This document shows, piece by piece, positions 24,884-33,246 of a stretch of DNA of 64,000 bases. Position 1 is the stretch's first letter; the number at the start of each line of letters is the position of its first letter. The position numbers and the translations under genes are program-made. Source of the DNA: Aureibaculum luteum (GTDB lineage: Bacteria; Bacteroidota; Bacteroidia; Flavobacteriales; Flavobacteriaceae); NCBI RefSeq assembly GCF_003449015.1, contig NZ_QRGD01000002.1, positions 496,001 through 560,000 on the forward strand. The letters run 5' to 3'. Below the pieces are notes generated by a model, which searched no databases, had not been told where the DNA came from, and was given only the letters and a program-made list of their open reading frames with translations.

Positions 24884-26566
24884 ATGAAAAATTTTTCGAC
24901 AAAATATTTAAAATCAGATATAAAATCAGGATTAGTAGTTTTTTTAGTGGCCTTACCCTTGTGTTTGGGGATTGCATTGGCAAGTGGAGCCCCATTATTT
25001 GCGGGTATTATATCAGGTGTAGTGGCTGGTATTGTAGTGGGTATGCTTAGTGATTCGCAACTGAGTGTTTCTGGTCCAGCAGCTGGGTTAACGGCTATAG
25101 TACTTGCAGCTATTGCAAGTTTAGGTTCCTTTGAAGCCTTTTTACTTGCAGGTTTTTTAGCAGGTGCAATGCAAATCATTTTTGGCTTTTTAAAAGCAGG
25201 GGTATTGTCTAATTATTTACCATCTAACGTAATTGAAGGTATGTTAGCCGCTATCGGTATTATTATCATATTATCTCAATTACCACATGCTGTTGGTTTC
25301 GATGAAATGCATGAAGGTGACTATTTTTATATCAATGCAACAGGTGAGCATCAAATCTTTCAAACCCTAAGCAATATGGTTAATTATATACATCCAGGAG
25401 CTTTAATTGTCGTATTAGCCTCTTTAGCCATTTTAATAGCTTTTATGAAAGTACCCTTTTTAATGAAAATGAAATCTTTACCTGGTGCTTTGATAGCGGT
25501 TTTAGCAGGTATCGCAATCAACGAAGTTTTTAAATTAACAGGTTCTTCATTGGCAATTGGACAAGACCATTTGGTAAGTCTGCCAATACCGGAATCTATG
25601 AATCAATTTTGGAGTCAATTTAGTCTTCCTGATTTTTCACAAATAGGGAATTCTGAAATTTGGGTGGTGGCCATTACCATTGCTACTGTAGCAAGTATTG
25701 AAACTTTATTATGTATTGAAGCAGCTGATAAAATGGATCCGTTAAAAAGATATACAAGAACAAATAGAGAATTAAAAGCACAAGGCATTGGAAATATGAT
25801 AAGTTCTCTGATTGGAGGAATACCTATTACTTCTGTAATTGTGAGAACCTCTGCCAATGTAGCCTCTGGTGGTAGAACTAAAATTGCTGCCATTTCACAT
25901 GGTGTCTTTTTAATGATAGCAGTGATTACTATTCCATTCTTTCTAAACAAAATTCCGTTGGCATCATTAGCTGCTGTTCTATTAGTAGTAGGGTATAAGT
26001 TGGCGAGTCCTAGAATATTTGTACACATGTGGAAAAATAGTAGAAAATTTCAATTTATACCGTTTGTAATCACAGTAGTTGCCATAGTGATGACCGATTT
26101 ATTAGTAGGTGTTGGTATTGGTTTAGCCGTTAGTATTTACTTTATTTTACGTGGTAATGTAAAATTAGCTTACTTCTTTAAGAAAGATAAGCATACCGCA
26201 GGTGAAACTATTAATATGGAATTAGCACAAGAAGTATCATTTTTAAATAAAGCGGCAATCAAACAAACTTTTGCACACTTACCAGAAAATAGTGAAGTAG
26301 TAATTGATGCTTCTAATACAATCTATATTGACTATGATGTATTGCAATTGATAAAAGAATTTGCAAATGATGGTTCTAGAGATAAAAATATTTCTATACA
26401 ACTTGTAGGGTTTCGAAAAGAATATAAGATAGATAACTCAACAACGCATGTTACATCGGTTGTATCAGATAATGAGGGGCCTGTTTCTCCAGATAAAGTT
26501 GTAAATGGAACCAAAGTTCCGTCTAATATTTTAAAAGTTACAGAACTGGCTCTTTCAACAATATAG
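24884..26566 (+). CDS. SulP-family inorganic anion transporter
   Basis: A 560-residue transporter with about 10-14 membrane segments in the first 430 residues and a C-terminal STAS domain (about 440-555). The start 'DIKSGLVVFLVALPLCLGIALASGAPL' and 'LSVSGPAAGLTAIV' are characteristic of the SulP core. The family moves sulfate, bicarbonate or other anions; bacterial members of this subtype (BicA-like) often serve bicarbonate uptake, but no carbonic anhydrase is adjacent. It is probably expressed with the UspA-like gene from the heptamer-containing promoter. Confidence 0.92.
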   Translation: MKNFSTKYLKSDIKSGLVVFLVALPLCLGIALASGAPLFAGIISGVVAGIVVGMLSDSQLSVSGPAAGLTAIVLAAIASLGSFEAFLLAGFLAGAMQIIFGFLKAGVLSNYLPSNVIEGMLAAIGIIIILSQLPHAVGFDEMHEGDYFYINATGEHQIFQTLSNMVNYIHPGALIVVLASLAILIAFMKVPFLMKMKSLPGALIAVLAGIAINEVFKLTGSSLAIGQDHLVSLPIPESMNQFWSQFSLPDFSQIGNSEIWVVAITIATVASIETLLCIEAADKMDPLKRYTRTNRELKAQGIGNMISSLIGGIPITSVIVRTSANVASGGRTKIAAISHGVFLMIAVITIPFFLNKIPLASLAAVLLVVGYKLASPRIFVHMWKNSRKFQFIPFVITVVAIVMTDLLVGVGIGLAVSIYFILRGNVKLAYFFKKDKHTAGETINMELAQEVSFLNKAAIKQTFAHLPENSEVVIDASNTIYIDYDVLQLIKEFANDGSRDKNISIQLVGFRKEYKIDNSTTHVTSVVSDNEGPVSPDKVVNGTKVPSNILKVTELALSTI

Positions 26567-26589
26567 TGGTTAGTAATTATTGTTAATTT

Positions 26590-26646
26590 AAGTACTTTTG
26601 TTATTTTGAAAATGCACTTTCAATTTACTCAAAAGTACTTTTTTTG
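26590..26646 (+). terminator. Putative terminator after the SulP gene
   Basis: AAGTACTTTTG (26590-26600) is perfectly complementary to CAAAAGTACTT (26630-26640), which is followed directly by a T run. The 29-nt loop is long, but the position 24 nt after the SulP stop fits a terminator. Confidence 0.65.
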
Positions 26647-26686
26647 ATTTTATAAACAATTATAATTTAACTACTGTTTAGCTGTT

Positions 26687-26905
26687 TTAATCTGGTAATG
26701 TTTTTATATAAAAACCATTTAACTGAACCAAATCGATAATTTCATTTTCTGATAGATTATCAGTAGCTTCAATTCTTAGTACATTGTCAATATCCTCTAA
26801 ATCAACTGACCATTGTAAAATATCAGAATGCTTTTTAAATATTGGTCTTAAAGATTTTACCTTTTTTCTAGATTTTATATCGGTTTTAAATATGAGTAGT
26901 TCCAT
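26687..26905 (-). CDS. Small ferredoxin-fold (HMA-like) protein without metal cysteines
   Basis: A 72-residue protein, 'MELLIFKTDI' then 'LRPIFKKHSDILQWSVDLED', 'NVLRIEATDN' and 'IIDLVQLNGFYIKTL'. The beta-alpha-beta-beta-alpha-beta order fits the heavy-metal-associated (HMA) fold, but the CxxC metal site is replaced by 'KSRKKV'. It is the third gene of a leftward unit after an ECF-type sigma factor and a membrane protein (gap 9 nt). A regulatory or signalling role in that unit is an inference. Confidence 0.65.
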   Translation of the reverse strand: MELLIFKTDIKSRKKVKSLRPIFKKHSDILQWSVDLEDIDNVLRIEATDNLSENEIIDLVQLNGFYIKTLPD

Positions 26906-26914
26906 TATAGTATT

Positions 26915-27331
26915 TTAATGTGATTCTGATTGAGTACTATTATCCTCATTTTGAGAATTTTGTTTGTCAACAAATTGCTTAAAAAAAGCATCACCTTCTT
27001 CTTTCCAAAACTTATCATAATGTTTCCATTTTGAAAAATCGGTTTTCGAATCATCTTTACATTCATTTTTTGAATTCTTAGATGATTTACTACTGCCTCC
27101 GGTTCCACATCCACCAATAAGAATTTTAAGTAAAATAAATAACCCAACAGCTTGCCAATAGTTGAGTAGTGGCAGACCAAAAATCAGTGGCATTAACCAA
27201 TTCCATAACCACATGATTACAAAACCAAATAATATAGCCAGCCCTGTAATGGCAGTAGCACCAAAAATGATTATTCCAACAATCTCTAAGGGTGATCTTT
27301 TTCTAAATTTATGAGTGAAAAAAATTTTCAT
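26915..27331 (-). CDS. Two-helix membrane protein in the sigma-factor unit
   Basis: A 138-residue protein with a basic start (FFTHKFRKRSP), two transmembrane helices (about 17-42 and 48-74), a Gly/Ser/Lys linker (GGCGTGGSSKSSKNSKNE) and an acidic, helical tail. No classical anti-sigma domain (zinc HxxxCxxC) is visible. Its place between a sigma factor (11 nt upstream) and a small HMA-like protein (9 nt downstream) makes it a candidate membrane partner or anti-sigma factor. This is inferred from position only. Confidence 0.6.
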   Translation of the reverse strand: MKIFFTHKFRKRSPLEIVGIIIFGATAITGLAILFGFVIMWLWNWLMPLIFGLPLLNYWQAVGLFILLKILIGGCGTGGSSKSSKNSKNECKDDSKTDFSKWKHYDKFWKEEGDAFFKQFVDKQNSQNEDNSTQSESH

Positions 27332-27342
27332 GATTTCTATAT

Positions 27343-27876
27343 TTAATAATTGTTAATTTCTAATTCTATTTTTTTATATAATATTCCTATGGCTCTATGC
27401 CTTCTAGACATTAATGTTCCTTCTGGTATGCCCGTTTCATTTGAAATCTCTTTATAAGTATAACCTTCAAAATCTACGGCAACAATAATATCTTTGTATG
27501 CAGGTTTTAATTGTTGAATGCATTCTTTTAATATCAATATCATTTTTTCAGAAGTGTAATCGTCAGAAGTGTTGTTAAATACTTCCGCTAATTCTAATAA
27601 ATTATTATCAATAGCAACAGAACGCGTGGGCTTAGAAGTACGCAATACGTCAATTATCTTATTTCTAATTGACCTATAAACAAAACCTGCTACATTGTTT
27701 ATAGGAGCATATCTATCTGCCCCAGAAAATAACTTTAAAGCTACATCTTGAATAATATCTTCGGCATCTCTATTGGCGGTGTCACTGATTTTTGTGTTCA
27801 CATACCTCTTGAGTGATTGATATTCTCTTCCGAAAAAATCTTTAAGTTTTTTGTTGTTTTCTGATTCCAAATTCAT
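27343..27876 (-). CDS. ECF-type RNA polymerase sigma factor
   Basis: A 177-residue sigma-70-like protein with regions 2 and 4 only. Region 2 is 'YVNTKISDTANRDAEDIIQDVALKLFS' followed by 'NNVAGFVYRSIRNKIIDVLR'. Region 4 is 'QLKPAYKDIIVAVDFEGYTYKEISNETGIPEGTLMSRRHRAI', with a helix-turn-helix. It probably directs its own operon and others. No -7 TAnnTTTG box precedes it, which fits autoregulation from a different promoter type. The next two genes follow at 11 and 9 nt. Confidence 0.9.
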   Translation of the reverse strand: MNLESENNKKLKDFFGREYQSLKRYVNTKISDTANRDAEDIIQDVALKLFSGADRYAPINNVAGFVYRSIRNKIIDVLRTSKPTRSVAIDNNLLELAEVFNNTSDDYTSEKMILILKECIQQLKPAYKDIIVAVDFEGYTYKEISNETGIPEGTLMSRRHRAIGILYKKIELEINNY

Positions 27877-27980
27877 TTAAAAAACCATTTTGAAGGTTCT
27901 TTGATAGTAAAGACGACACTTTTTTAATCTATTGCATTTTTTTTATAAAAGAATAAAAAATATAGAATACGAAGGTTGTT

Positions 27981-28616
27981 TTATAATTGTTTATGAGAAC
28001 CGTCGCAATTGGGCATTCGTTTTGAAAGCCCACAAGTACAATCATTTAAGCCTTTACCCTCTAAAACTTTAGCCGTGTTCTTTTCTATTCGAGATGTTCG
28101 TGTTTTTGATTGTTTGGGTTGTGAGAAATGCAATAGATATCCTCGTTGTCTACCAGGTGATAGTTGGTTAAAGGCCTTTTTAAAATTCAAATCTTCTTCA
28201 AATTTTTTGTTTAATTCTTCTGGTACATCAAAATCTGAAGTCTTTTTTCTATTTATTTTAAGTCCTGACTTTTCAATTACAATCGCTTCTAGAATATAGG
28301 CTTTGAGAACAGCTTCCTGTTTTTCAATTTCTGTTATATCTGTAAATCGAATTTGTCTTGCCGATTGAGTATTCTCTGTTTGCTGAATCAATATATTTAC
28401 AGGGTCTTTTAATAAAGCCCCTCTATTAAAGAGAAGGGCACAATAATCTTTAAATCCATGGATTAATAAAACATTTTTTCCATTAATTGTATAACACGGA
28501 TGCATCCATTTAAAATCTTCTGTTAATCCGCAATCGAGAATTATTTCACGAAGTTTCGTCAGTTCCTCTTTCCATTGGTCAAGATTATTTAAATAGACAT
28601 CAACTTTTTCATTCAT
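27981..28616 (-). CDS. DUF1801/YdeI-OmdA protein fused to a C-terminal CDGSH motif
   Basis: A 211-residue protein. Residues about 1-115 form a DUF1801 (YdhG-like) domain ('LREIILDCGLTEDFKWMHPCYTINGKNVLLIHGFKDYCALLF'). Residues about 125-185 are the YdeI/OmdA helical domain ('FDVPEELNKKFEEDL', 'FNQLSPGRQRGYLLHF', 'QSKTRTSRIEKN'). The C-terminus adds GLNDCTCGLSKRMPNCDGSH, a complete CxCxxSxxxPxCDGSH signature for a 2Fe-2S cluster. OmdA domains are linked to protection against bacteriocins in Salmonella (YdeI). The fusion suggests an iron-sulfur-dependent version of that protein; the role is unknown. Confidence 0.85.
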   Translation of the reverse strand: MNEKVDVYLNNLDQWKEELTKLREIILDCGLTEDFKWMHPCYTINGKNVLLIHGFKDYCALLFNRGALLKDPVNILIQQTENTQSARQIRFTDITEIEKQEAVLKAYILEAIVIEKSGLKINRKKTSDFDVPEELNKKFEEDLNFKKAFNQLSPGRQRGYLLHFSQPKQSKTRTSRIEKNTAKVLEGKGLNDCTCGLSKRMPNCDGSHKQL

Positions 28617-28866
28617 GAGTAATTTATATTTAATAAATATAGCAAAAAGAATGGAACCACATTTATAATAAATCTTATAATATGAGTGTAAGCTGTTGGA
28701 ATTCTTTGAGATATGCTTTAATGAAAGTTTTGAATTGAGGTGTTAGATTCATTCTCCATTTTTAATATAAATTTCTATTAAATGAAGAATTTTTATATTT
28801 TCATTAGCTTTCTAGTTCTGATGAAGTTCTACTATTTTATTATTTTGGTGATGTGCAGGCTTTCCT

Positions 28867-29583
28867 TTACTCAATCACTTCAATCTCCGTAAAAACATCT
28901 TTTAAAGGCCATTCATCTCTTCCTGTTTTTTGTTTCGCAATTTTATTCAATACATTAAACCCACTAATAACTTCACCAAAAACGGTATGTTCTCCATCAA
29001 TATGATGGGCACCATTTTTAGCTTGAATAAAATAAAACTCAAACGGATTTGATTTTTTACTGATGTTATTTTCCCATTCTCTAGCCGCAGCTAACGCCCC
29101 AAATTTATGTTTATGGTTTTTTCTGAACTCAGGTGGAATTGTGTAGTTTTCGTATTTATTTTTAATTTTTACGGTTGAATAGTTTTCTGAATTACCACCT
29201 TGCACTATAAAACCGGGCACAACCCTATGAAAACAAGTTGTATTAAAATATCCTGCATTTACCAAAAACAAAAAACTAGCTCGGTGCAATGGAGTATCAT
29301 CGTACAATTGAACAATCATATCTCCCAAACGGGTTTTAACACGTAATTTATTTTCTTTATGCTCTTTGCCATAGGCAATTAAAAAATCAATGGCGTTATC
29401 ATGAGTAATAGAGTCCCATGGTTTGGAGGCAACAATTTCAACTTCTTGAGGTTGCACTTGTTTTATTTTTTCAACAGCCTTCGGTTTGCTAATTTCGGTT
29501 GACGTTTCTTTTTTGCAATTTATAATGCTAAAAGCAATACAAATTAGCATAAATAATTTTAAAATTCTTCCCTTCATGTCCAT
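28867..29583 (-). CDS. Cyclophilin-type peptidyl-prolyl isomerase lipoprotein
   Basis: A 238-residue lipoprotein (lipobox IINC, followed by KKETS). The cyclophilin domain begins near residue 75 with 'VKTRLGDMIVQLYDDTPLHRASFLFLV'. It keeps 'FHRVVPGFIVQGG', 'GALAAAREWENN' and 'HTVFGEVISGFNVLNKIA'. It isomerises Xaa-Pro bonds in envelope proteins. The CsA-site tryptophan is not obvious, as in many bacterial periplasmic cyclophilins. It is divergently arranged with the TlpA gene; a TATATTTG box (minus strand, 29597-29604) is close to the start. Confidence 0.92.
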   Translation of the reverse strand: MDMKGRILKLFMLICIAFSIINCKKETSTEISKPKAVEKIKQVQPQEVEIVASKPWDSITHDNAIDFLIAYGKEHKENKLRVKTRLGDMIVQLYDDTPLHRASFLFLVNAGYFNTTCFHRVVPGFIVQGGNSENYSTVKIKNKYENYTIPPEFRKNHKHKFGALAAAREWENNISKKSNPFEFYFIQAKNGAHHIDGEHTVFGEVISGFNVLNKIAKQKTGRDEWPLKDVFTEIEVIE

Positions 29584-29652
29584 TGTTAATCTCTTACAAA
29601 TATATAAGTATTCAAGTAAATCTTTGTAAATTTGATTCTTATATATGTATAA

Positions 29653-30114
29653 ATGTCGTTAAAACACACTATTTCCAGTTTACTTTTTATAATAATTATA
29701 GGTTGTGCTCATAAAACTGAATCTACAGCGGACTTTAAAGATTTAGAAGGTAATTCCGTATTACTATCTGATTTTAAAGGGAAAAGAATTTTGATAAATT
29801 TTTGGGCTACTTGGTGTGTTCCTTGCATTGATGAAATGCCATCTATGGCTGAGGCTCATGAATTGTTGGCCTCAGAAAACTATGTTTTCTTATTTGCCAC
29901 TACAGATGAAATGAGTAAAATTGATAAGTTTAAAGAAAAACATCAATTTCCTTTTCAGTATTTACGCTACCAGACCTCATTAGACAAATTAAACATTCAT
30001 GCATTGCCAGCCACTTTTATTTATAATACAGAAGGAGAATTGGTAAAACGATTGGATGGAGCACAAGAATGGAATTCTGCCGAAATGATAAAACAATTAA
30101 AAAGTATAGAATGA
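29653..30114 (+). CDS. TlpA-family thiol-disulfide oxidoreductase lipoprotein
   Basis: A 153-residue thioredoxin-fold lipoprotein (lipobox IIGC). The active site is WATWCVPC near residue 57. 'DLEGNSVLLSDFKGKRILINFWATWC' is the usual TlpA/ResA lead-in, and 'HALPATFIYNTEG' contains the cis-proline. Its function is thiol reduction or redox repair on the envelope. Its stop overlaps the start of the propeller lipoprotein gene by four bases (ATGA). The next protein has a CECC motif, so it may be a client. Confidence 0.9.
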   Translation: MSLKHTISSLLFIIIIGCAHKTESTADFKDLEGNSVLLSDFKGKRILINFWATWCVPCIDEMPSMAEAHELLASENYVFLFATTDEMSKIDKFKEKHQFPFQYLRYQTSLDKLNIHALPATFIYNTEGELVKRLDGAQEWNSAEMIKQLKSIE

Positions 30115-31330
30115 AAAGAATTGTTATTATTTACCTAGTTGTTGTTAGTGTCTTTATTTCTTGTAAAAAAGATAAAACAGATATTGTAATATCAGACGTT
30201 CCTATTGTTTTACCTGAAAACAGTAAACATCCATTTTTATTTGCTAATGGTGATGAATTATTACTTTCATTTACACAACAAATAAACGATTCTTTAGCTT
30301 CTGTAAATTATGCGGAATATATTGATGGAAAATGGACAAGTCCTATTAAATTAACCGAAGAGTATAATTTATTTGTCAATTGGGCTGATTTCCCAGCAAC
30401 AGCAAAAAATAATGATAACATACTTATCCAATATTTAAAAAAATCAGCACCAGCTACTTATGCATACAATGTTCATTTAATGGTTTCAAGCACTAATGGC
30501 GATACGTTTGGCAATGATTTTTTACTACATAATGATAATACTGCCACGGAACATGGTTTTGTGACCCTTTTACCCTATAAAGACCATTTCTTTGCCACTT
30601 GGTTAGATGGCAGAAATACAAGTGGAGGAGAACATGGCGAGGAACATGAGAGTAATGGAGCCATGAATATAAGAGCAGCTACGGTACTGTCTACCGGAGA
30701 TGTTATTGATGATTTTTTATTAGATACTAAAACATGTGAATGTTGCCAAACGAGTGCAGCAATTACAAATAACGGACCCATTGTAGTGTATAGAGATCGG
30801 TCAGATGAAGAAGTAAGAGATATTTCTATTTCCAGATTTGTAGATGGTAGTTGGACAATCCCTAAAATCATCCATAATGATAATTGGGCTATAAAAGGTT
30901 GCCCAGTAAATGGACCAAAAGCCGCTGCGATTGATTCTACATTAGTAGTTTCTTGGTTTACCGCAGCCAATTCTGTGCCTAAAGTAAATTTAATTTTTCT
31001 AGTAATAACGGTCGAAATTTTGATAGCCCCATTCAAATCGATAATGGAAAACCGATAGGTAGGGTGGATGTAGCCTTGTTAGATAAAGATAATGCTTTGG
31101 TAAGTTGGATGGAATCTACTAAGGATGAAGCTGAGATAAAAGTATTAAAAGTACATAAAGACGGAACAAAATCTAAACCCATAACGATAGCAAATATATC
31201 GGCTGCAAGAGCTAGTGGTTTTCCTCAATTAGAATTGGTAAATGGTATTATCTATGTAGCTTGGACTGACCTAAATGGAGAAACTACTTCTATTAAAATA
31301 AAAAGTGTTGATTCAACTATTTTTATTTAG
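30111..31330 (+). pseudogene. Sialidase-like beta-propeller lipoprotein, split by a one-base frameshift
   Basis: The gene starts at ATG 30111 with a lipoprotein signal (lipobox FISC, then KKDKTD) and runs in one frame until about 30998. There a run of five T (30994-30998) needs one more T to continue 'KVNLIFSSNNGRNFDSP' in the downstream frame. That frame then carries 'GRVDVALLDKDNALVSW' and 'FPQLELVNGIIYVAWTD' to a TAG at 31328-31330. Restored, it encodes about 406 residues with BNR-like blades (repeated 'ATWLDGR', 'VSWFTA', 'VSWMES', 'VAWTD') and a TCECCQT motif. A sequencing error in the T tract cannot be excluded. The start overlaps the TlpA stop. Confidence 0.82.
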
Positions 31331-31348
31331 TAAATTGCGGCATATATT

Positions 31349-31876
31349 ATGGTAGAAGAACAAGTAATTTTAGTAAATGAAAAGGATGAGCAAATTGGTA
31401 CTATGGCCAAGATGGAGGCTCATGAAAAAGCGGTGTTGCACAGAGCTTTTTCAGTATTTGTATTTAATGATACCAATCAGTTGTTATTGCAACAACGTGC
31501 TGCTACTAAGTACCATTCTCCGTTGTTGTGGACGAACACCTGTTGCAGCCATCAACGTGTAGGTGAAACAAATATTGAAGCGGGTAAACGTCGTTTATTT
31601 GAAGAAATGGGTTTTGTAACCGAATTAAAAGATGTGTTGTCTTTTATTTATAAAGCACCTTTTGATAATGGCTTAACAGAACACGAACTTGATCATGTTT
31701 TGGTTGGTAGTTATGATGATAACCCCAACATTAATTCAGAAGAAGTGGAAGCCTTTAAATGGATGACATTGGAGGAAGTGAAATCAGATATGCAAAAACG
31801 ACCTGAACTATATACGGAATGGTTTAAAATTATTTTCGATAGGTTTTATACGCATATAAATAAAGCAAAAGTATGA
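31349..31876 (+). CDS. idi: Isopentenyl-diphosphate delta-isomerase, type I
   Basis: A 175-residue Nudix-fold enzyme that interconverts isopentenyl and dimethylallyl diphosphate. The catalytic cysteine lies in TNTCCSHQR (about residue 64) and the Nudix-like helix is 'AGKRRLFEEMGF'. The second catalytic glutamate lies in 'TEHELDHVLVG'. Length fits bacterial Idi. The stop overlaps the ATG of the next gene (queD-like) by four bases. Confidence 0.95.
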   Translation: MVEEQVILVNEKDEQIGTMAKMEAHEKAVLHRAFSVFVFNDTNQLLLQQRAATKYHSPLLWTNTCCSHQRVGETNIEAGKRRLFEEMGFVTELKDVLSFIYKAPFDNGLTEHELDHVLVGSYDDNPNINSEEVEAFKWMTLEEVKSDMQKRPELYTEWFKIIFDRFYTHINKAKV

Positions 31877-32292
31877 AGGTAACTGTAAATAGAAAGGCCC
31901 ATTTTAATGCCGCACATCGGTTATTTAAACCAGATTGGTCTGACGAAAAAAATCTAGAAGTTTTTGGGTTATGTAGCAATCCTAATTACCATGGACATAA
32001 TTATGATTTAACAGTAGCTGTTACTGGAAAAATTGATCCTGATACTGGTTTTGTAATGGATATGAAGGTGTTAAAAAATTTAATTAAAACAGAAATTGAA
32101 GACACTTTTGATCATAAAAACCTAAATAAAGAAGTTGCTGAATTTAATGATATTGATGGGCTAAACCCAACTGCAGAAAATATAGTGGTTGTTATTTGGA
32201 ATAAATTACGTGCACATATCAATAAGAATCATGAGCTTTCGGTTACGTTATACGAAACACCAAGAAATTTTGTAAATTATAGTGGAAATTAA
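31873..32292 (+). CDS. queD: 6-carboxytetrahydropterin synthase / 6-pyruvoyltetrahydropterin synthase family
   Basis: A 139-residue tunnelling-fold protein. The zinc ligands are in AAHRL and YHGHNY, and the catalytic cysteine in '[16 protein letters not shown]'. The C-terminal glutamate is in '[14 protein letters not shown]'. It converts dihydroneopterin triphosphate to 6-carboxytetrahydropterin for queuosine; a pterin-synthase role cannot be excluded without its partner genes. It overlaps idi by four bases. Its TAA overlaps the convergent acetyltransferase stop within a TTAA palindrome. Confidence 0.88.
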   Translation: MKVTVNRKAHFNAAHRLFKPDWSDEKNLEVFGLCSNPNYHGHNYDLTVAVTGKIDPDTGFVMDMKVLKNLIKTEIEDTFDHKNLNKEVAEFNDIDGLNPTAENIVVVIWNKLRAHINKNHELSVTLYETPRNFVNYSGN

Positions 32293-32849
32293 TTATCAAT
32301 TTTCTTAATAATTTTAGCAGGATTTCCCCCCACAACAACATTGGCTTCTACATCTTTTGTAACTACAGCACCGGCTGCAATTACAGCTCCGTTGCCAATG
32401 GTAACTCCAGGACACACAATTGCACCACCACCAATCCATACATCATCACCAATAGTAATAGGTTTGGCAAATTCTAACCATGACGCTCGAGTTTTGGCAT
32501 CGAGTGGGTGAGTGGCCGTATAGATTTGAACATTTGGACCAAACATTACTCTATTGCCAATAGTAACTTCTGCTACATCTAAAATACAGCAGTTGTAATT
32601 CATAAAAACCTGATTTCCAAGTTTTATATTGTAGCCATAATCACAATAAAAAGGAGGTTCAATAAATAAACCTTTTCCAGTTTTTCCAAAAAGTTCACGA
32701 AATAAATTATTCGTTAATTTGGTATCATTATTTGATATTGTGTTAATTTTTCTAAATATCAAACGTGCTTCATGCCTATCTTTAACCAACGTTTTATCAT
32801 TTGGATTGTAGAGTTCACCCAACAACATTTTTTCTTTTTCACTTTTCAT
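32289..32849 (-). CDS. Sugar O-acetyltransferase (maltose/galactoside acetyltransferase type)
   Basis: A 186-residue left-handed beta-helix acetyltransferase. The N-terminal Mac domain is '[29 protein letters not shown]'. Hexapeptide repeats follow from about residue 70 ('[41 protein letters not shown]'), with the catalytic His of ATHPLD. The coil closes with '[33 protein letters not shown]'. It moves acetyl from acetyl-CoA to sugars such as maltose or galactosides. The gene is alone on this strand; its stop is shared in part with queD. Confidence 0.92.
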   Translation of the reverse strand: MKSEKEKMLLGELYNPNDKTLVKDRHEARLIFRKINTISNNDTKLTNNLFRELFGKTGKGLFIEPPFYCDYGYNIKLGNQVFMNYNCCILDVAEVTIGNRVMFGPNVQIYTATHPLDAKTRASWLEFAKPITIGDDVWIGGGAIVCPGVTIGNGAVIAAGAVVTKDVEANVVVGGNPAKIIKKIDN

Positions 32850-32907
32850 AAATAGGTTGTAATCTGAAATTAAATTGCAAAATAATTAAAATTTAAAATT
32901 AAGACAT

Positions 32908-32936
32908 AAAAAAAGCCTATCAAATTTTGATAGGCC
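32908..32936 (-). terminator. Terminator of the small cold shock gene
   Basis: On the minus strand a perfect 10-bp stem (GCCTATCAAA with TTTGATAGGC) is followed by seven T. It lies 31 nt after the stop of the cold shock gene at 32967. Confidence 0.88.
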
Positions 32937-32966
32937 TTTGTAAGTAAAAAAATTAAAAGATATATA

Positions 32967-33158
32967 TTATAATACTTTTACATTTACTGCGTTTAGTCCT
33001 TTTCTACCTTCCTGTAAATCGAATTCAACCTCATCACCTTCGCGTACTTCGTCGATTAATCCAGAAATGTGTACAAAATGTTCTTTGTTAGAGCCTTCTT
33101 CTGTTATAAAACCGAATCCTTTAGATTCATTGAAGAATTTTACTGTTCCTTTACTCAT
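32967..33158 (-). CDS. Cold shock protein (CspA family)
   Basis: A 63-residue OB-fold protein: 'MSKGTVKFFNESKGFGFITEE' contains the RNP1-like KGFGFI, and 'KEHFVHISGL' contains the RNP2-like FVHIS. It binds single-stranded RNA and helps translation at low temperature. It has its own -7 box (33188-33195, minus strand) and a strong terminator, so it is monocistronic. It resembles the C-terminal domain of the 145-residue protein at 45219. Confidence 0.96.
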   Translation of the reverse strand: MSKGTVKFFNESKGFGFITEEGSNKEHFVHISGLIDEVREGDEVEFDLQEGRKGLNAVNVKVL

Positions 33159-33187
33159 GTTTAAAAATTATAAATTAATATTAGTCG

Positions 33188-33195
33188 CAAATATA
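33188..33195 (-). promoter_or_regulatory. Putative -7 box (TATATTTG) of the cold shock gene
   Basis: TATATTTG on the minus strand fits TAnnTTTG and gives a leader of about 25 nt. A long A/T-only stretch lies upstream. A long structured 5' leader of the E. coli cspA type is not present. Confidence 0.5.
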
Positions 33196-33246
33196 ATGAT
33201 TTTTATTGAATTTTAATAATTTTTTTTATTTTTAATAAAATCGTAT

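Noticed and set aside
25615-26028. Open frame of 137 codons on the minus strand inside the SulP gene
   Set aside because: It is antisense to a clear transporter gene and has no domain, signal or start context.
30575-31036. Antisense frame of 153 codons across the propeller lipoprotein
   Set aside because: Follows from the codon pattern of the real gene; it also crosses the frameshift site without meaning.
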